A stretch of DNA of 64,000 nucleotides from Xaviernesmea rhizosphaerae (GTDB lineage Bacteria; Pseudomonadota; Alphaproteobacteria; Rhizobiales; Rhizobiaceae): the NCBI RefSeq assembly GCF_001938945.1, contig NZ_MKIO01000027.1, positions 41,550 to 105,549 on the forward strand, read 5' to 3'. Below are positions 1 to 8,432 of this stretch, in pieces. The notes below the pieces were generated by a model. That model did not search any database, was not told the origin of the DNA, and saw nothing but the letters and a program-made list of their open reading frames with translations. A program made the position numbers and the translations under genes. How positions within the stretch are numbered: position 1 is the stretch's first letter; every line of letters starts with the position of its first letter.

Positions 1-289
1 GCCCGCTCTTCAAGGCGCTGGCATGCGGATTGATGCTGTAGCCGGTTTGCGCCACCGCCTGTTCGATCCGGGCGCGCTTGTCCGGACTGACCTTCTGGGG
101 ATTGCGCAGCGCGCGTGACACGGTGATCGGCGCGACATCGGCCAGCCGCGCGACATCGCCGATCGAGATGCGTTTTGCTGCCGCTTCCCGTTCTGCGCCA
201 TGCCCCTGCTTTGGCGGACCGGGGTCGGCTATCCGCAGCACGTCGTCATAAACGACAGTCGATCCGTCTTCTTCCCGCGCGCTCTGCAT
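1..289 (-). CDS. LacI-family transcriptional regulator (5' part only)
   Basis: Only the N-terminal ~96 residues lie in the window; the gene runs off the left edge. After a ~43-residue leader comes a typical LacI helix-turn-helix, with ISIGDVARLADVAPITVSRA followed by LRNPQKVSPDKRARIEQAV and GYSINPHASALKSG. The ATG at 289 is preceded by a GGGAG ribosome site. Family members are sugar- or metabolite-responsive repressors of adjacent transport operons. The gene is divergent from the ABC importer operon starting at 521, and two LacI-type operators lie between them, so it very likely controls that operon. The long extension before the HTH is unusual; an internal start nearer the HTH is possible. 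Confidence 0.88.
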   Translation of the reverse strand, partial: MQSAREEDGSTVVYDDVLRIADPGPPKQGHGAEREAAAKRISIGDVARLADVAPITVSRALRNPQKVSPDKRARIEQAVAQTGYSINPHASALKSG

Positions 290-413
290 CCGTCTCCCTA
301 CTGTCGGCCTTCCTGTTTCTAGTCTGTGCAGAGGCCGAAGCGCAACCGCGGGCATTGCTAGGCCAAAAGCAGCGCGCCACTGCCCGATGCTTCAGAGAGG
401 GATTTTGTCACAC

Positions 414-463
414 GATGGTAACGTTGTCATTGACAGTGCTCCGCATGATGGTAACGTTGTCAT
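414..463. promoter_or_regulatory. Tandem LacI-type operators
   Basis: The 17-bp sequence GATGGTAACGTTGTCAT occurs twice without mismatch, at 414-430 and 447-463. Each copy is a partial palindrome around AACGTT, the CG-centred symmetry usual for LacI-family sites. The start-to-start distance is 33 bp, about three helical turns, which puts both on one DNA face. They lie between the lacI-type gene and the SBP gene at 521. Binding by that regulator is inferred. Confidence 0.75.
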
Positions 464-520
464 CAAGCGGCGGACGTCATGAACGGATGACAGTGCCAGC
501 CGCGTCAAAAGGGGAACAAA

Positions 521-1585
521 ATGAACGTCAACGCATCTTCGTCCGGCGCTCTGCGCCGCTTTCTGAAAGCGACTGTCGCTGCCGGTCTCGCGCTTGCAGC
601 CTTTTCCGGCGCGGCCCATGCGGCATCGACCTGCGTGAAGGGAGACCGCAAAGCGCCCTATACGATCGGCTGGGCCAACATCTATTCCGTACCGACTTGG
701 ATGAAGCAGACCGAGGGCACCATTACTGCCGAGGTCGATGAGCTGAAGAAGGCGGGTTTGGTCAAGGATCTGATGATCACCGACGCGCAGGGCAACGCGC
801 AGACGCAGATCCAGCACATTCAGTCAATGATCGACGCCAATGTCGATGCGATCGTGGTGATTGCCGGCTCCTCCAACGCGCTCGATCGCGTCATCTCCGA
901 CGCCTGCGACAAGGGCATTGCCATTGTCAATTTCGACAGCCTCGTCAACACGGACAAGGTCACCGCGAAGATCAACACGGATTCCAGCGAGTGGGGCGGC
1001 GAAGCGGCAAAGTGGCTGGTGAACAAGCTCGGCGGCAAGGGCAAGATCATCGTCATGAACGGCCCAGCCGGCATCTCCGTCTCCGATGATCGACGCAGGG
1101 GCGCCCAGCCCGTGCTTGACGCCAACAAGGGCATCGAAGTCATCACCGAGACCAACACGGAATACAATGTCGCACCGGCCCAGGAGGCGATGACCAGCCT
1201 GCTCTTCGCCAATCAGGAAATCGACGGCGTGCTGTCGCTCGGCGGGGCGCTGTCGGCGGGCTCCGTTCTCGCCTTCGACCGGCAGGGCCGCGAACAGGTG
1301 CCGATCACGGGCGAGAATGCCCGGCAGTTTCTTGAGCTGTGGAAGGAAAAGGGCCTGAAGGGCTGGGCGACCATGCAGCCGAACTGGCTGGGCGCGCTGT
1401 CGGTCTATACGGCCGTTCAGGCTTTGGAAGGCAAGTCCGTTCCGGCCTTCATCAAGGTGCCGCTGCCGGTGATCGACGACAGCTCGATCGACAGCTATCT
1501 CGCTCGGGCCGACAAGTTCCCCGCCGATGGCTACATCTATTCCGATTACGACAAGGCGCTGTTCGACAAGCTGCTCGCCCAGTAA
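521..1585 (+). CDS. CUT2-type periplasmic sugar-binding protein
   Basis: A 354-residue RbsB-like (periplasmic binding protein 4 family) solute-binding protein and first gene of the operon. Residues 1-34 are a Sec signal peptide ending AHA. The mature part has the two-lobe fold signatures: IQSMIDANVDAIVVIAGSS (ligand-pocket strand/helix region) and LLFANQEIDGVLSLGG. The ATG follows AAAGGGGAACAAA, a good ribosome site. It would capture the substrate for the ATPase and two permeases just downstream. The ligand is unknown. CUT2 systems usually import pentoses, hexoses or autoinducer-2-like molecules, but the enzymes at the end of this operon do not look like sugar catabolism. Confidence 0.9.
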   Translation: MNVNASSSGALRRFLKATVAAGLALAAFSGAAHAASTCVKGDRKAPYTIGWANIYSVPTWMKQTEGTITAEVDELKKAGLVKDLMITDAQGNAQTQIQHIQSMIDANVDAIVVIAGSSNALDRVISDACDKGIAIVNFDSLVNTDKVTAKINTDSSEWGGEAAKWLVNKLGGKGKIIVMNGPAGISVSDDRRRGAQPVLDANKGIEVITETNTEYNVAPAQEAMTSLLFANQEIDGVLSLGGALSAGSVLAFDRQGREQVPITGENARQFLELWKEKGLKGWATMQPNWLGALSVYTAVQALEGKSVPAFIKVPLPVIDDSSIDSYLARADKFPADGYIYSDYDKALFDKLLAQ

Positions 1586-1597
1586 GGCCGGGCAGGG

Positions 1598-3130
1598 ATG
1601 ATCGACATGACCGATGCAGGGCCGCTTTTGGAAGCCCGCCGGGTTTTCAAGGGCTTCTTTGGAAATCCGGTTCTCAAGGGCGTCGATATCGCGCTGCGTC
1701 CGGGCCGGGTTCATGCTGTGCTCGGCGAAAACGGCGCGGGCAAATCCACGCTCATCAATCTCCTGTCCGGCGCGCTGGCGCCGGATGAGGGCTTGATCGC
1801 GATCGACGGCCGGCCGGTGTCGCGGCTTTCGCCTGCAACCGCGCGCGCGGCCGGCATCGCCGTTGTCCAGCAGGAGCTGAGCCTGGCCGGAGAGCTGTCC
1901 ATCGCCGAAAATATCGGCCTGGGCGCCTATCCCCGGCGTTTCGGCCTGATCGACTATGGCGCGCTTGCGCGCGGCGTGCGGGAGGTTTGCGATCTCGTCG
2001 GCTTGACCGAGCCACTCGACATGCCGGTCGCCGATCTCGCTCTCGGGCGCCGGCAGATGGTGGAAATCGCCAAGGCCCTGTTTCGCAAGCCGCGGGTGCT
2101 CATCCTCGACGAGCCGACCTCGTCGCTGTCGGCCCATGAGGCAGGCGTGCTCGGGCGGGTCATCGCCACGCTCCGCGATCGTGGTGTTGCGATCCTCTAT
2201 ATTTCCCACCGCCTGAACGAGGTCCAGGCGCTGTGCTCCCACGTCACCGTTCTCAAGGATGGCGGCGTCACGGCCGACCGTTCGCTTGCCGGCATTGATG
2301 GGGAGGGGCTGGTGCGTCTGATGGTCGGGCGCGAAACGGGGGAACTTTTTCCGCCCAGGCGGCAGGGGCAGGCGGGCAGGATGCGTCTCGACGTCGAGGG
2401 GTTTTCCGCCGGCCTCGTTCGCCACGCGCGGCTTGTCGGCCGGGCTGGCGAAATTGTCGGCCTTGGCGGCCTGGTCGGGCAGGGTCAGGAGGATCTGTTG
2501 CTCGGCCTTTACGGGGCGATCCCCGCCAAGGCCGATCGGGCGGAGATCGACGGACGGTCCGGCCTGCCGGCCAATGTCGCCGCAGCCAATGCGGCAGGCA
2601 TGGTCTATGTGCCTGCTGACCGGAAGCATGAAGGGCTGGTCCTGCCACATTCGATGGCGTCCAACATCTTGCTTCCCTCGCTGGGTCGGCTGGCGCGCGG
2701 CGGCCTGCGCGACCGGCGCGCCGAGGCGGGGCTGGTCGCCGATCTCGCGCGGCAGCTGATGATCAAGGGCGATGTCGCCCGACCCGTCCAGGCTCTGTCG
2801 GGCGGCAATCAGCAGAAGGTCGCGCTGGCCAAATGGTTGCCGCTCGACCCGGGCGTCCTGCTGCTCAACGATCCCACGCGGGGTGTCGATATAGAGACCA
2901 AGCGTGAAATCTACCTGATGCTCCGTCGCTTTGCGGCGGAGGGGCGGCTGGTCATTCTCGCCAGCTCGGATACGCCCGAACTCGTCAATCTCTGCGACCG
3001 CGTGCTGGTGCTGCGCGAGGGCCAGGTGGCGGCTGAGCTGAGCGGACCGTCCATCACCGAGGCGGCAATTGTCGGCGCGGCCATGGGCGTGGAGCAAGGC
3101 ACAGGCCCCGGAAGGAGGGCTGTTCAATGA
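1598..3130 (+). CDS. CUT2 ABC importer ATPase, two nucleotide-binding domains (RbsA-like)
   Basis: A 510-residue tandem ATPase. The first domain has Walker A GENGAGKST (~45-53), a degenerate signature LALGRRQMVE and Walker B LILDEPTSSLS. The second has no usable Walker A (GLGGLVGQGQED at that place) but a full signature LSGGNQQKVALAKW, and its Walker B region reads LLLNDPTRGVD, so the catalytic Glu is Asp. Loss of function in one site is common in RbsA/MglA-type proteins. It powers uptake through the two permeases that follow. The next gene overlaps its stop by ATGA, indicating translational coupling. Confidence 0.93.
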   Translation: MIDMTDAGPLLEARRVFKGFFGNPVLKGVDIALRPGRVHAVLGENGAGKSTLINLLSGALAPDEGLIAIDGRPVSRLSPATARAAGIAVVQQELSLAGELSIAENIGLGAYPRRFGLIDYGALARGVREVCDLVGLTEPLDMPVADLALGRRQMVEIAKALFRKPRVLILDEPTSSLSAHEAGVLGRVIATLRDRGVAILYISHRLNEVQALCSHVTVLKDGGVTADRSLAGIDGEGLVRLMVGRETGELFPPRRQGQAGRMRLDVEGFSAGLVRHARLVGRAGEIVGLGGLVGQGQEDLLLGLYGAIPAKADRAEIDGRSGLPANVAAANAAGMVYVPADRKHEGLVLPHSMASNILLPSLGRLARGGLRDRRAEAGLVADLARQLMIKGDVARPVQALSGGNQQKVALAKWLPLDPGVLLLNDPTRGVDIETKREIYLMLRRFAAEGRLVILASSDTPELVNLCDRVLVLREGQVAAELSGPSITEAAIVGAAMGVEQGTGPGRRAVQ

Positions 3131-4089
3131 CCCAGGCATCCTCATCACGACTTTACGGCGCCATCCAGCGCCGGCGCAATCGCGGCCTTGTCGGTCTCTA
3201 CCTCGTCGTTGGCGCCTTTCTCCTCCTCTATGCCGTGCTTTTCCCCGGCATCCTGACGATCGGCGGCTTCTCCAAGTTCACGCAGAACTGGTTTCCTCTG
3301 GCGCTGGTGACCATGGCGCAGGCGCTCTTGATGTTGAACGGTGGCATCACGCTTGCCATCGGGCCGCTGGTCAGCCTGGGCGCAGTGATCGCGGCAACGA
3401 CGATGGGCAGCGCTTTCGGTGTGCCGGGCGGCATTCTGGCCGTGATCGCCACCGGTCTGGGCATCGGCGCGGCCACCGGCGCGATCGTTGCGCTCCTGCG
3501 TCTTCCGGCCATCATCGTGACGCTGGCCGGCTCCTTCATCATCACCGGCGTCGCGCTCATCCTTCTGCCGCGGCCGGGCGGCTTCGTGCCGGGCTGGCTC
3601 TCCACGCTGCTTGCGGGGCACACGCCGGTCGCCTTCCTGCTTCTTCTCGTCATCCTTGCACTCTGGAAGATCTTTCTCGCCACGCCGCTGGGTCTCGCCA
3701 TTTATGCTGCCGGAGACAATCCCGTCGGCGCATTTCGCTCCGGCGTGCCGATCGAGCGGGTGAAGATCGTCTCCTTTGCCCTGTCCGGCGTCCTTGCGGC
3801 GCTGGGCGGCCTCTTTGTCGCCGCGCAGACAGGCTCCGGCGATCCGATCATCGGCGCGCCCTTCACGCTGAATTCGATTGCGGCAGCCGTCCTCGGCGGC
3901 GTCGGCTTTCTCGGCGGCAAAGGCACGATGCGCGGCGCGGTCTGCGGCAGCCTGCTTCTATCGGTGATGATCAACGTCATGTTCTTTCTGGGCTTTCCGC
4001 CGGTCGCGCAATATGTCGCGCAAGGCCTCATCATCGTCGGCGCCGTGGCCGTGCCGGCCCGTCTCGCTCTCTGGAGGGCTGCGCGATGA
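3127..4089 (+). CDS. CUT2 ABC importer permease 1 (RbsC-like)
   Basis: A 320-residue inner-membrane permease with about 8-10 hydrophobic helices. The family hallmark LNGGITLAIGPLVSLGAVIA sits near residues 70-90, and FTLNSIAAAVLGGVGFLGGKG near the C terminus matches the BPD_transp_2 family. The start overlaps the ATPase stop (ATGA) and its own stop overlaps the second permease start, so the three are tightly coupled. With permease 2 it probably forms a heterodimeric channel; two different permeases are less usual than the RbsC homodimer but common in rhizobial CUT2 systems. Confidence 0.92.
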   Translation: MTQASSSRLYGAIQRRRNRGLVGLYLVVGAFLLLYAVLFPGILTIGGFSKFTQNWFPLALVTMAQALLMLNGGITLAIGPLVSLGAVIAATTMGSAFGVPGGILAVIATGLGIGAATGAIVALLRLPAIIVTLAGSFIITGVALILLPRPGGFVPGWLSTLLAGHTPVAFLLLLVILALWKIFLATPLGLAIYAAGDNPVGAFRSGVPIERVKIVSFALSGVLAALGGLFVAAQTGSGDPIIGAPFTLNSIAAAVLGGVGFLGGKGTMRGAVCGSLLLSVMINVMFFLGFPPVAQYVAQGLIIVGAVAVPARLALWRAAR

Positions 4090-5027
4090 TGCGTGTCAAA
4101 GCCATCTTGCGCAATCCGCCGTTGCTGACCTTCCTGCTCGTGGCGCTCGTCTGGCTCGTTGCCGGCCTGTCGCTGCGCGGCTTCGGGGCCTATGGGCATC
4201 TGCGCTATCTCCTGGAACTCGCGGCCGTCATCGGCATCGCCGCCGCAGGGCAGACGCTGGTCGTGCTGATGGGCGGCATCGATCTTTCGGTCGGCGCCGT
4301 CATCACCGTCACGGCGATCCTCCTGCCGCTTCTCTCGCCGGCCTGGGATCCGACCGGGCTTGTCGGTGTCGCGCTCGTCCTGGCGATCGCCATCGGCATC
4401 GGCCTGCTCAACGGGGCGGGGGCGACGTTCCTCAAGGTGCCGCCGATCATCATGACGCTGGCCATGGCCACCTTTCTGCAGGGCATGCTCGTTCTGGTGG
4501 CCGGCGGCAGCGCCGTCACGGTGCAGAACCCTGCCGTGCTGCTGCTCGGCCAGTCGCGCCCGCTGGGCATTCCGGCGGGGGTGGTGCTCTGGGTCCTCGT
4601 CTCCATCGGCATGCTTCTGCTCATTCACCGCATGCCGATCGGCGCCCGCTTCCTGGCGCTTGGCGCCAATCCGCTCGCCGCGCGCCTCTCGGGTGTCAGC
4701 ACGACGCGCAACACGCTGATCCTCTATGCGCTGTCCGGCTTCTTCGCCGGTCTCGCGGGCCTGCTTCTCCTGGGCATGAACCGCCAGGGCTATGTCGGCA
4801 TCGGCGACCCCTATCTCCTGACCTCGATCGCCGCGGTCGTCCTGGGCGGGACATCCATTCTCGGCGGCCGTGGCACCTATGCGGGCACCATTCCCGGCGC
4901 CATCCTGCTGGTGACGACCACGGCGCTGATCACGGTCGTCAACGCCTCGCCCGGCTGGCGGTCGATCATGTTCGGCACGCTGATCCTCGCTCTTCTGATG
5001 ATCTCCGGCCGCGAGGCGCGCCGATGA
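4086..5027 (+). CDS. CUT2 ABC importer permease 2 (RbsC-like)
   Basis: A 313-residue permease of the same family, beginning MMRVKAILRNPPLLTFLL. It carries LVVLMGGIDLSVGAVITVTA and YLLTSIAAVVLGGTSILGGR, both characteristic of BPD_transp_2 permeases. The start chosen is the first ATG of ATGATG, overlapping the previous stop by four bases. The frame is open for a further ~1 kb upstream, but that part is antisense or out-of-frame noise within permease 1. The next gene again begins with an ATGA overlap, so transport and catabolic genes form one transcription and translation unit. Confidence 0.92.
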   Translation: MMRVKAILRNPPLLTFLLVALVWLVAGLSLRGFGAYGHLRYLLELAAVIGIAAAGQTLVVLMGGIDLSVGAVITVTAILLPLLSPAWDPTGLVGVALVLAIAIGIGLLNGAGATFLKVPPIIMTLAMATFLQGMLVLVAGGSAVTVQNPAVLLLGQSRPLGIPAGVVLWVLVSIGMLLLIHRMPIGARFLALGANPLAARLSGVSTTRNTLILYALSGFFAGLAGLLLLGMNRQGYVGIGDPYLLTSIAAVVLGGTSILGGRGTYAGTIPGAILLVTTTALITVVNASPGWRSIMFGTLILALLMISGREARR

Positions 5028-5977
5028 CGCGCTATGCCGGTCCGGTCATCGATCCGCATCATCATCTGTGGGACATCTCGCTGAAGCGCCATCCCTGGCT
5101 GGAGCGGGCACGCGCCAATGAGAATGAGATGGTTTTCGGCAGCATGTCGGCGCTGCTGCGGTCCTATGGCGTGGCGGATTATGCCGCCGATGCCGCGCGC
5201 CAGAACATCGTCGCGTCAGTTCATGTCGAGGCCGGATGGTCGGATGCGCACCCGCATGAGGAGAGCGCCTGGCTCGACTCGCTGGATCTTACAGGCGGCA
5301 TCGCGCGACGCGCCATCGCGCGGGTGCCGCTCGATGACCCGCGTGCCGAAGAGAAGCTCGCCACGGAGGCGGCCAATCCCCGCGTCGTCGGCATTCGCGA
5401 CATCGTCAGCTGGCATCCCGAACCGGCCAAAAGCTTTGCGCCGCGCGCCGGCCGGATGGCGGATGCGCGATGGCGAGCGGGCCTCTCGCATCTGACAAAG
5501 CTGGATCTGGTCTTCGACCTGATGCTCTATCCCTGGCAGATGGACGAGGCACGCGATCTCGTGCGCGCCTTTCCCGAAACGCTTTTCGTGCTCAACCATG
5601 CCGGAAGCCCGGCGGATCGCACGCAGGAAGGGATGGCGCTTTGGCGGCGGGGGCTCGAAGCGCTCGGCGCCGAGCCGAACATACGGCTGAAGATCTCCGA
5701 CCTCGTGGCCTATGACCATGCCTGGAGCTTCGACAGCCTCGCGCCCGTGATCAGCCATTGCCTGGACTGTTTCGGCCCGGAACGCTGCATGTTTGCCAGC
5801 GATTTCCCGGTTGCCGGGCTCCATGCCAGCTTCGACGCGCTCTACGAGGTCTTCCGCCGGGCGGCAGCGCCGCTCTCACACGACGAGCAGCGATCGCTGT
5901 TCTTCACCACCGCCAATGACACATACCGGCTGGGGCTGAGCGATCACGCCGCCGCCGCAGGGAAAGACCATGTCTGA
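5024..5977 (+). CDS. Amidohydrolase 2 family lactonase/hydrolase
   Basis: A 317-residue TIM-barrel hydrolase of the COG3618 type (L-fucono-lactonase/L-rhamnono-lactonase/PDC lactonase-like). It opens with the metal-site motif DPHHHLWD (~residues 8-15) and has conserved HVEAGW, IRDIVSWHPE, LNHAG and near the C terminus MFASDFPVAGL, whose Asp is the expected catalytic residue. It probably opens a lactone or cyclic ester in the cytoplasm. The start overlaps the permease stop by ATGA. Substrate is unknown; sugar-acid lactone is the default family expectation and fits a sugar-type importer, though the two following enzymes suggest an amino-acid-like group as well. Confidence 0.87.
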   Translation: MTRYAGPVIDPHHHLWDISLKRHPWLERARANENEMVFGSMSALLRSYGVADYAADAARQNIVASVHVEAGWSDAHPHEESAWLDSLDLTGGIARRAIARVPLDDPRAEEKLATEAANPRVVGIRDIVSWHPEPAKSFAPRAGRMADARWRAGLSHLTKLDLVFDLMLYPWQMDEARDLVRAFPETLFVLNHAGSPADRTQEGMALWRRGLEALGAEPNIRLKISDLVAYDHAWSFDSLAPVISHCLDCFGPERCMFASDFPVAGLHASFDALYEVFRRAAAPLSHDEQRSLFFTTANDTYRLGLSDHAAAAGKDHV

Positions 5978-7283
5978 CGCCGCCCTTGCCGTTCTGCCCG
6001 ATCCGCTGCTCGATGATCGCATTCGCGGTTTTCCGCCCGCCCATCCGCCCCTTCGGCTCGGCGCAATCGGCGCGCAGAACTGGGCGCCTTATGACGGGCG
6101 CATGGCGCTGCCGCTTCTGTCGCTCGATGAGGCTGCCTTTGCCCGCAATGTCGAGACGATGATGGCCTATGTGCGCGACAAGGAGGTGGAGATCGCACCC
6201 CACGCCAAGACGCCGATGGTCCCGGCGCTTGCGGAGGTGCTGGTCAAGGCCGGGGCTTGGGGAACGACGGTCGCCGATATCCGCCAGGCCGGCGTCCTCC
6301 TGCGGTCGGGCCAGAGGCGTCTCATTCTCGCCAATGAGATCGGCGGCCTGTCCGCCGCGCGGCGGCTGGCGGCGCTGCTGGCAGGCTTTGCCGACGCCGA
6401 GCTCCACATCTTCGTCGACTCTGTCGAGGCCGTCGAGGCGCTGCACCAGGCCTGGAGCGAGCGCGGCGACCTGCCCCCGCTCGGCCTGCTGATCGAATTG
6501 GGAGCTGGTCGCGCAGGGGCCCGGACGATCGAGGCCGGCTTGCGCATTCTCGAGCGCATCCTTGCCGTCGAGACGGCGCAATTTCGGCTGACGGGCGTTG
6601 CGGCCTATGAAGGGGCCGCCGCCACGGCCGATGCCTTGGAAACCGCGCAGCGCATCGATGCGCTGATGCAGCTGACCGGCGATTTCCTGGCGCAGCTGCG
6701 CGCGCGCATCGGCAAGGTGCGTGCGCTGATCCTGACGGCCGGCGGCTCGGTTTTCTTCGACCGGGTGATCGCCGGCCTCGGCGCGGCCGTTGCGGCGGAC
6801 CCGAACTGCCGGCTGATCCTGCGCAGCGGCGCCATCTTCTTTCACGATCACGGCGTCTATGAACGGGGCATGGCCGCGCTTGATGCGCGCGGCGGCTTCG
6901 TCATCGACGGCGCGGTGCGCGCCGCCTCGGCCGCCTTTCAGCCGGCGCTGAAAGTCTGGGCGGAGGTGCTTTCGCGCCCTGAACCCGACCTGGCGATCTG
7001 CGGGATGGGGCTGCGCGATGTTGCCAACGACCAGGGCCTGCCGCGCCCGCTGTCGCTTTATCGCGAAGGACAGAAGGTTGCGAACCTCGATGGCTGCGCG
7101 GTGCTGCGGCTGAACGACCAGCACGTCTTCCTGCGGCTCGATCCGGCAAGCCTCGTCAACGTTGGCGACATCATCGTCTTTGGCATTTCCCATCCCTGCA
7201 CCTGCCTGGACCGGCACGCCATCCTCTACGGTCTCGACCCCGAGCAGCGGGTCAGCGGGGCCTATCTAACATGCTTCGGCTGA
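5970..7283 (+). CDS. D-threonine aldolase/D-serine dehydratase-like PLP enzyme
   Basis: A 437-residue fold-type III PLP enzyme (alanine racemase N-terminal barrel plus D-serine dehydratase-like C-terminal domain, COG3616). The PLP lysine lies in APHAKTPM (~residue 77). Near the C terminus HPCTCLDRH provides the His and Cys that bind zinc in eukaryotic D-serine dehydratases and metal in D-threonine aldolases. A ~40-residue N-terminal extension precedes the core. The family cleaves or dehydrates beta-hydroxy D-amino acids. Its ATG lies 8 bases inside the amidohydrolase gene, so the two are coupled. The actual substrate is not known. Confidence 0.87.
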   Translation: MSDAALAVLPDPLLDDRIRGFPPAHPPLRLGAIGAQNWAPYDGRMALPLLSLDEAAFARNVETMMAYVRDKEVEIAPHAKTPMVPALAEVLVKAGAWGTTVADIRQAGVLLRSGQRRLILANEIGGLSAARRLAALLAGFADAELHIFVDSVEAVEALHQAWSERGDLPPLGLLIELGAGRAGARTIEAGLRILERILAVETAQFRLTGVAAYEGAAATADALETAQRIDALMQLTGDFLAQLRARIGKVRALILTAGGSVFFDRVIAGLGAAVAADPNCRLILRSGAIFFHDHGVYERGMAALDARGGFVIDGAVRAASAAFQPALKVWAEVLSRPEPDLAICGMGLRDVANDQGLPRPLSLYREGQKVANLDGCAVLRLNDQHVFLRLDPASLVNVGDIIVFGISHPCTCLDRHAILYGLDPEQRVSGAYLTCFG

Positions 7284-7301
7284 CCCCCGACTGGAGATAA
7301 A

Positions 7302-8315
7302 ATGCACAGTGGCCTCGTCAATCCGATCGATCTCTCGCTGGAGGGCCGCCAGGCCGGCGCTCTTGCGATTCCCTTTTCGATCGACCGGTCGCCCTATTAC
7401 CAGATCCGCATCCCGATCCTCCGCGTGAAGAACGGCGAAGGCCCGAGCCTCCTGCTGATGGCCGGCAATCACGGCGACGAATATGAGGGCGAACTCCAGC
7501 TCGCACGGCTGATGCGCCTGCTCGATCCGGCAAGGATCCGCGGCGCCGTGACGATCCTTCCGGCCGCCAACCTGCCGGCCGTGATGGCGGCGAAGCGGTG
7601 CTCGCCGTTCGATGGCGGCAATCTCAACCGCGCCTTTCCCGGCGATCGCCTGGGAACGCCCACCGCGCGGCTTGCCAACTTCCTGGAAGCCCACCTGTTT
7701 CCCCATCATGACGTCGTGCTCGATCTTCACGCCGGCGGTACCTCCATGGCACATCTGCCCTGCACGCTGATCGAGCGGCAGGCCGATCCGGCCCGCTTTG
7801 AAAGAGCGGTCGAGCTCCTGCATGTCATGGGCGGGGCCCATGCCTTCATCGCCGACAATGGCCCTGCGGCGCCCACCTCCATGGCCGCAGCCGGCCGCGC
7901 CGGTGCAATCGGCCTCTCGGGCGAATTCGGCGGTGGCGGCACGGTAACGCCAGCCAGCATGCGCTTCACCGCGCTGGCCATCGACCGGCTCCTCCTCGCG
8001 CTGGGGATCGTCGATAGGCCCATCCTGTCGCGCGATTTCGGGCCGGCAAGCGGCCCGCTGCAGCTTCTCTCGCTCTCGCGTCATAGCCAGGGCATCTACG
8101 CCGAACGACGCGGCTGGTTCGAGCCGGCGGTGGCACTTGGCGCCAGCGTCTCGGCCGGCGATCTCGCCGGCTGGTATCACGATCTCGAACGGCTGGACCA
8201 GATGGAGGAACCACTGCACTTCGCTGAAGCCGGCATCGTCATCTCGCACCGCCTGCATTGCGACAGCCAGGCAGGCGATTGTCTTATTCAGGTGGCCGAG
8301 CCTATCGTCGCATGA
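7302..8315 (+). CDS. AstE/AspA-type zinc deacylase (DoeB-like)
   Basis: A 337-residue succinylglutamate desuccinylase/aspartoacylase-family protein. The zinc site is visible as GNHGDEYEGE (His and Glu ligands, ~residues 55-64) and DLHAGG (third ligand, ~147). NLNRAFPGD matches the substrate-binding Arg-Asn region. Family members remove acyl groups from N-acyl amino acids, for example N-acetyl-diaminobutyrate (DoeB). It starts 18 bases after the PLP enzyme behind a weak GGAG site and is the last gene of the operon. Its presence suggests that the imported compound is N-acylated, or that an acylated intermediate arises. No other ectoine genes are nearby. Confidence 0.85.
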   Translation: MHSGLVNPIDLSLEGRQAGALAIPFSIDRSPYYQIRIPILRVKNGEGPSLLLMAGNHGDEYEGELQLARLMRLLDPARIRGAVTILPAANLPAVMAAKRCSPFDGGNLNRAFPGDRLGTPTARLANFLEAHLFPHHDVVLDLHAGGTSMAHLPCTLIERQADPARFERAVELLHVMGGAHAFIADNGPAAPTSMAAAGRAGAIGLSGEFGGGGTVTPASMRFTALAIDRLLLALGIVDRPILSRDFGPASGPLQLLSLSRHSQGIYAERRGWFEPAVALGASVSAGDLAGWYHDLERLDQMEEPLHFAEAGIVISHRLHCDSQAGDCLIQVAEPIVA

Positions 8316-8432
8316 CGCAGCTGTGCGATAGGCCGAGGTGAGCGAGGTCGGCGCAACAAGGTGGAGATGTCAGCTCGTTGCAACGGTTCATGCCAGAGAC
8401 CGAGAGCTCGAGAGCCCGAGGGCGTTGCTGGA

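Noticed and set aside
824..3148. 774-codon open frame opposite the binding-protein and ATPase genes
   Set aside because: It is the antisense of clear CUT2 importer genes, with Arg/Gly/Asp-rich composition and no domain. Long antisense frames are expected at this GC content.
7302..8315. Ectoine catabolism (DoeB) assignment for the deacylase
   Set aside because: The other ectoine genes (DoeA, DoeC, DoeD, ehuABCD-type importer) are missing; the neighbours are a CUT2 importer and unrelated enzymes.
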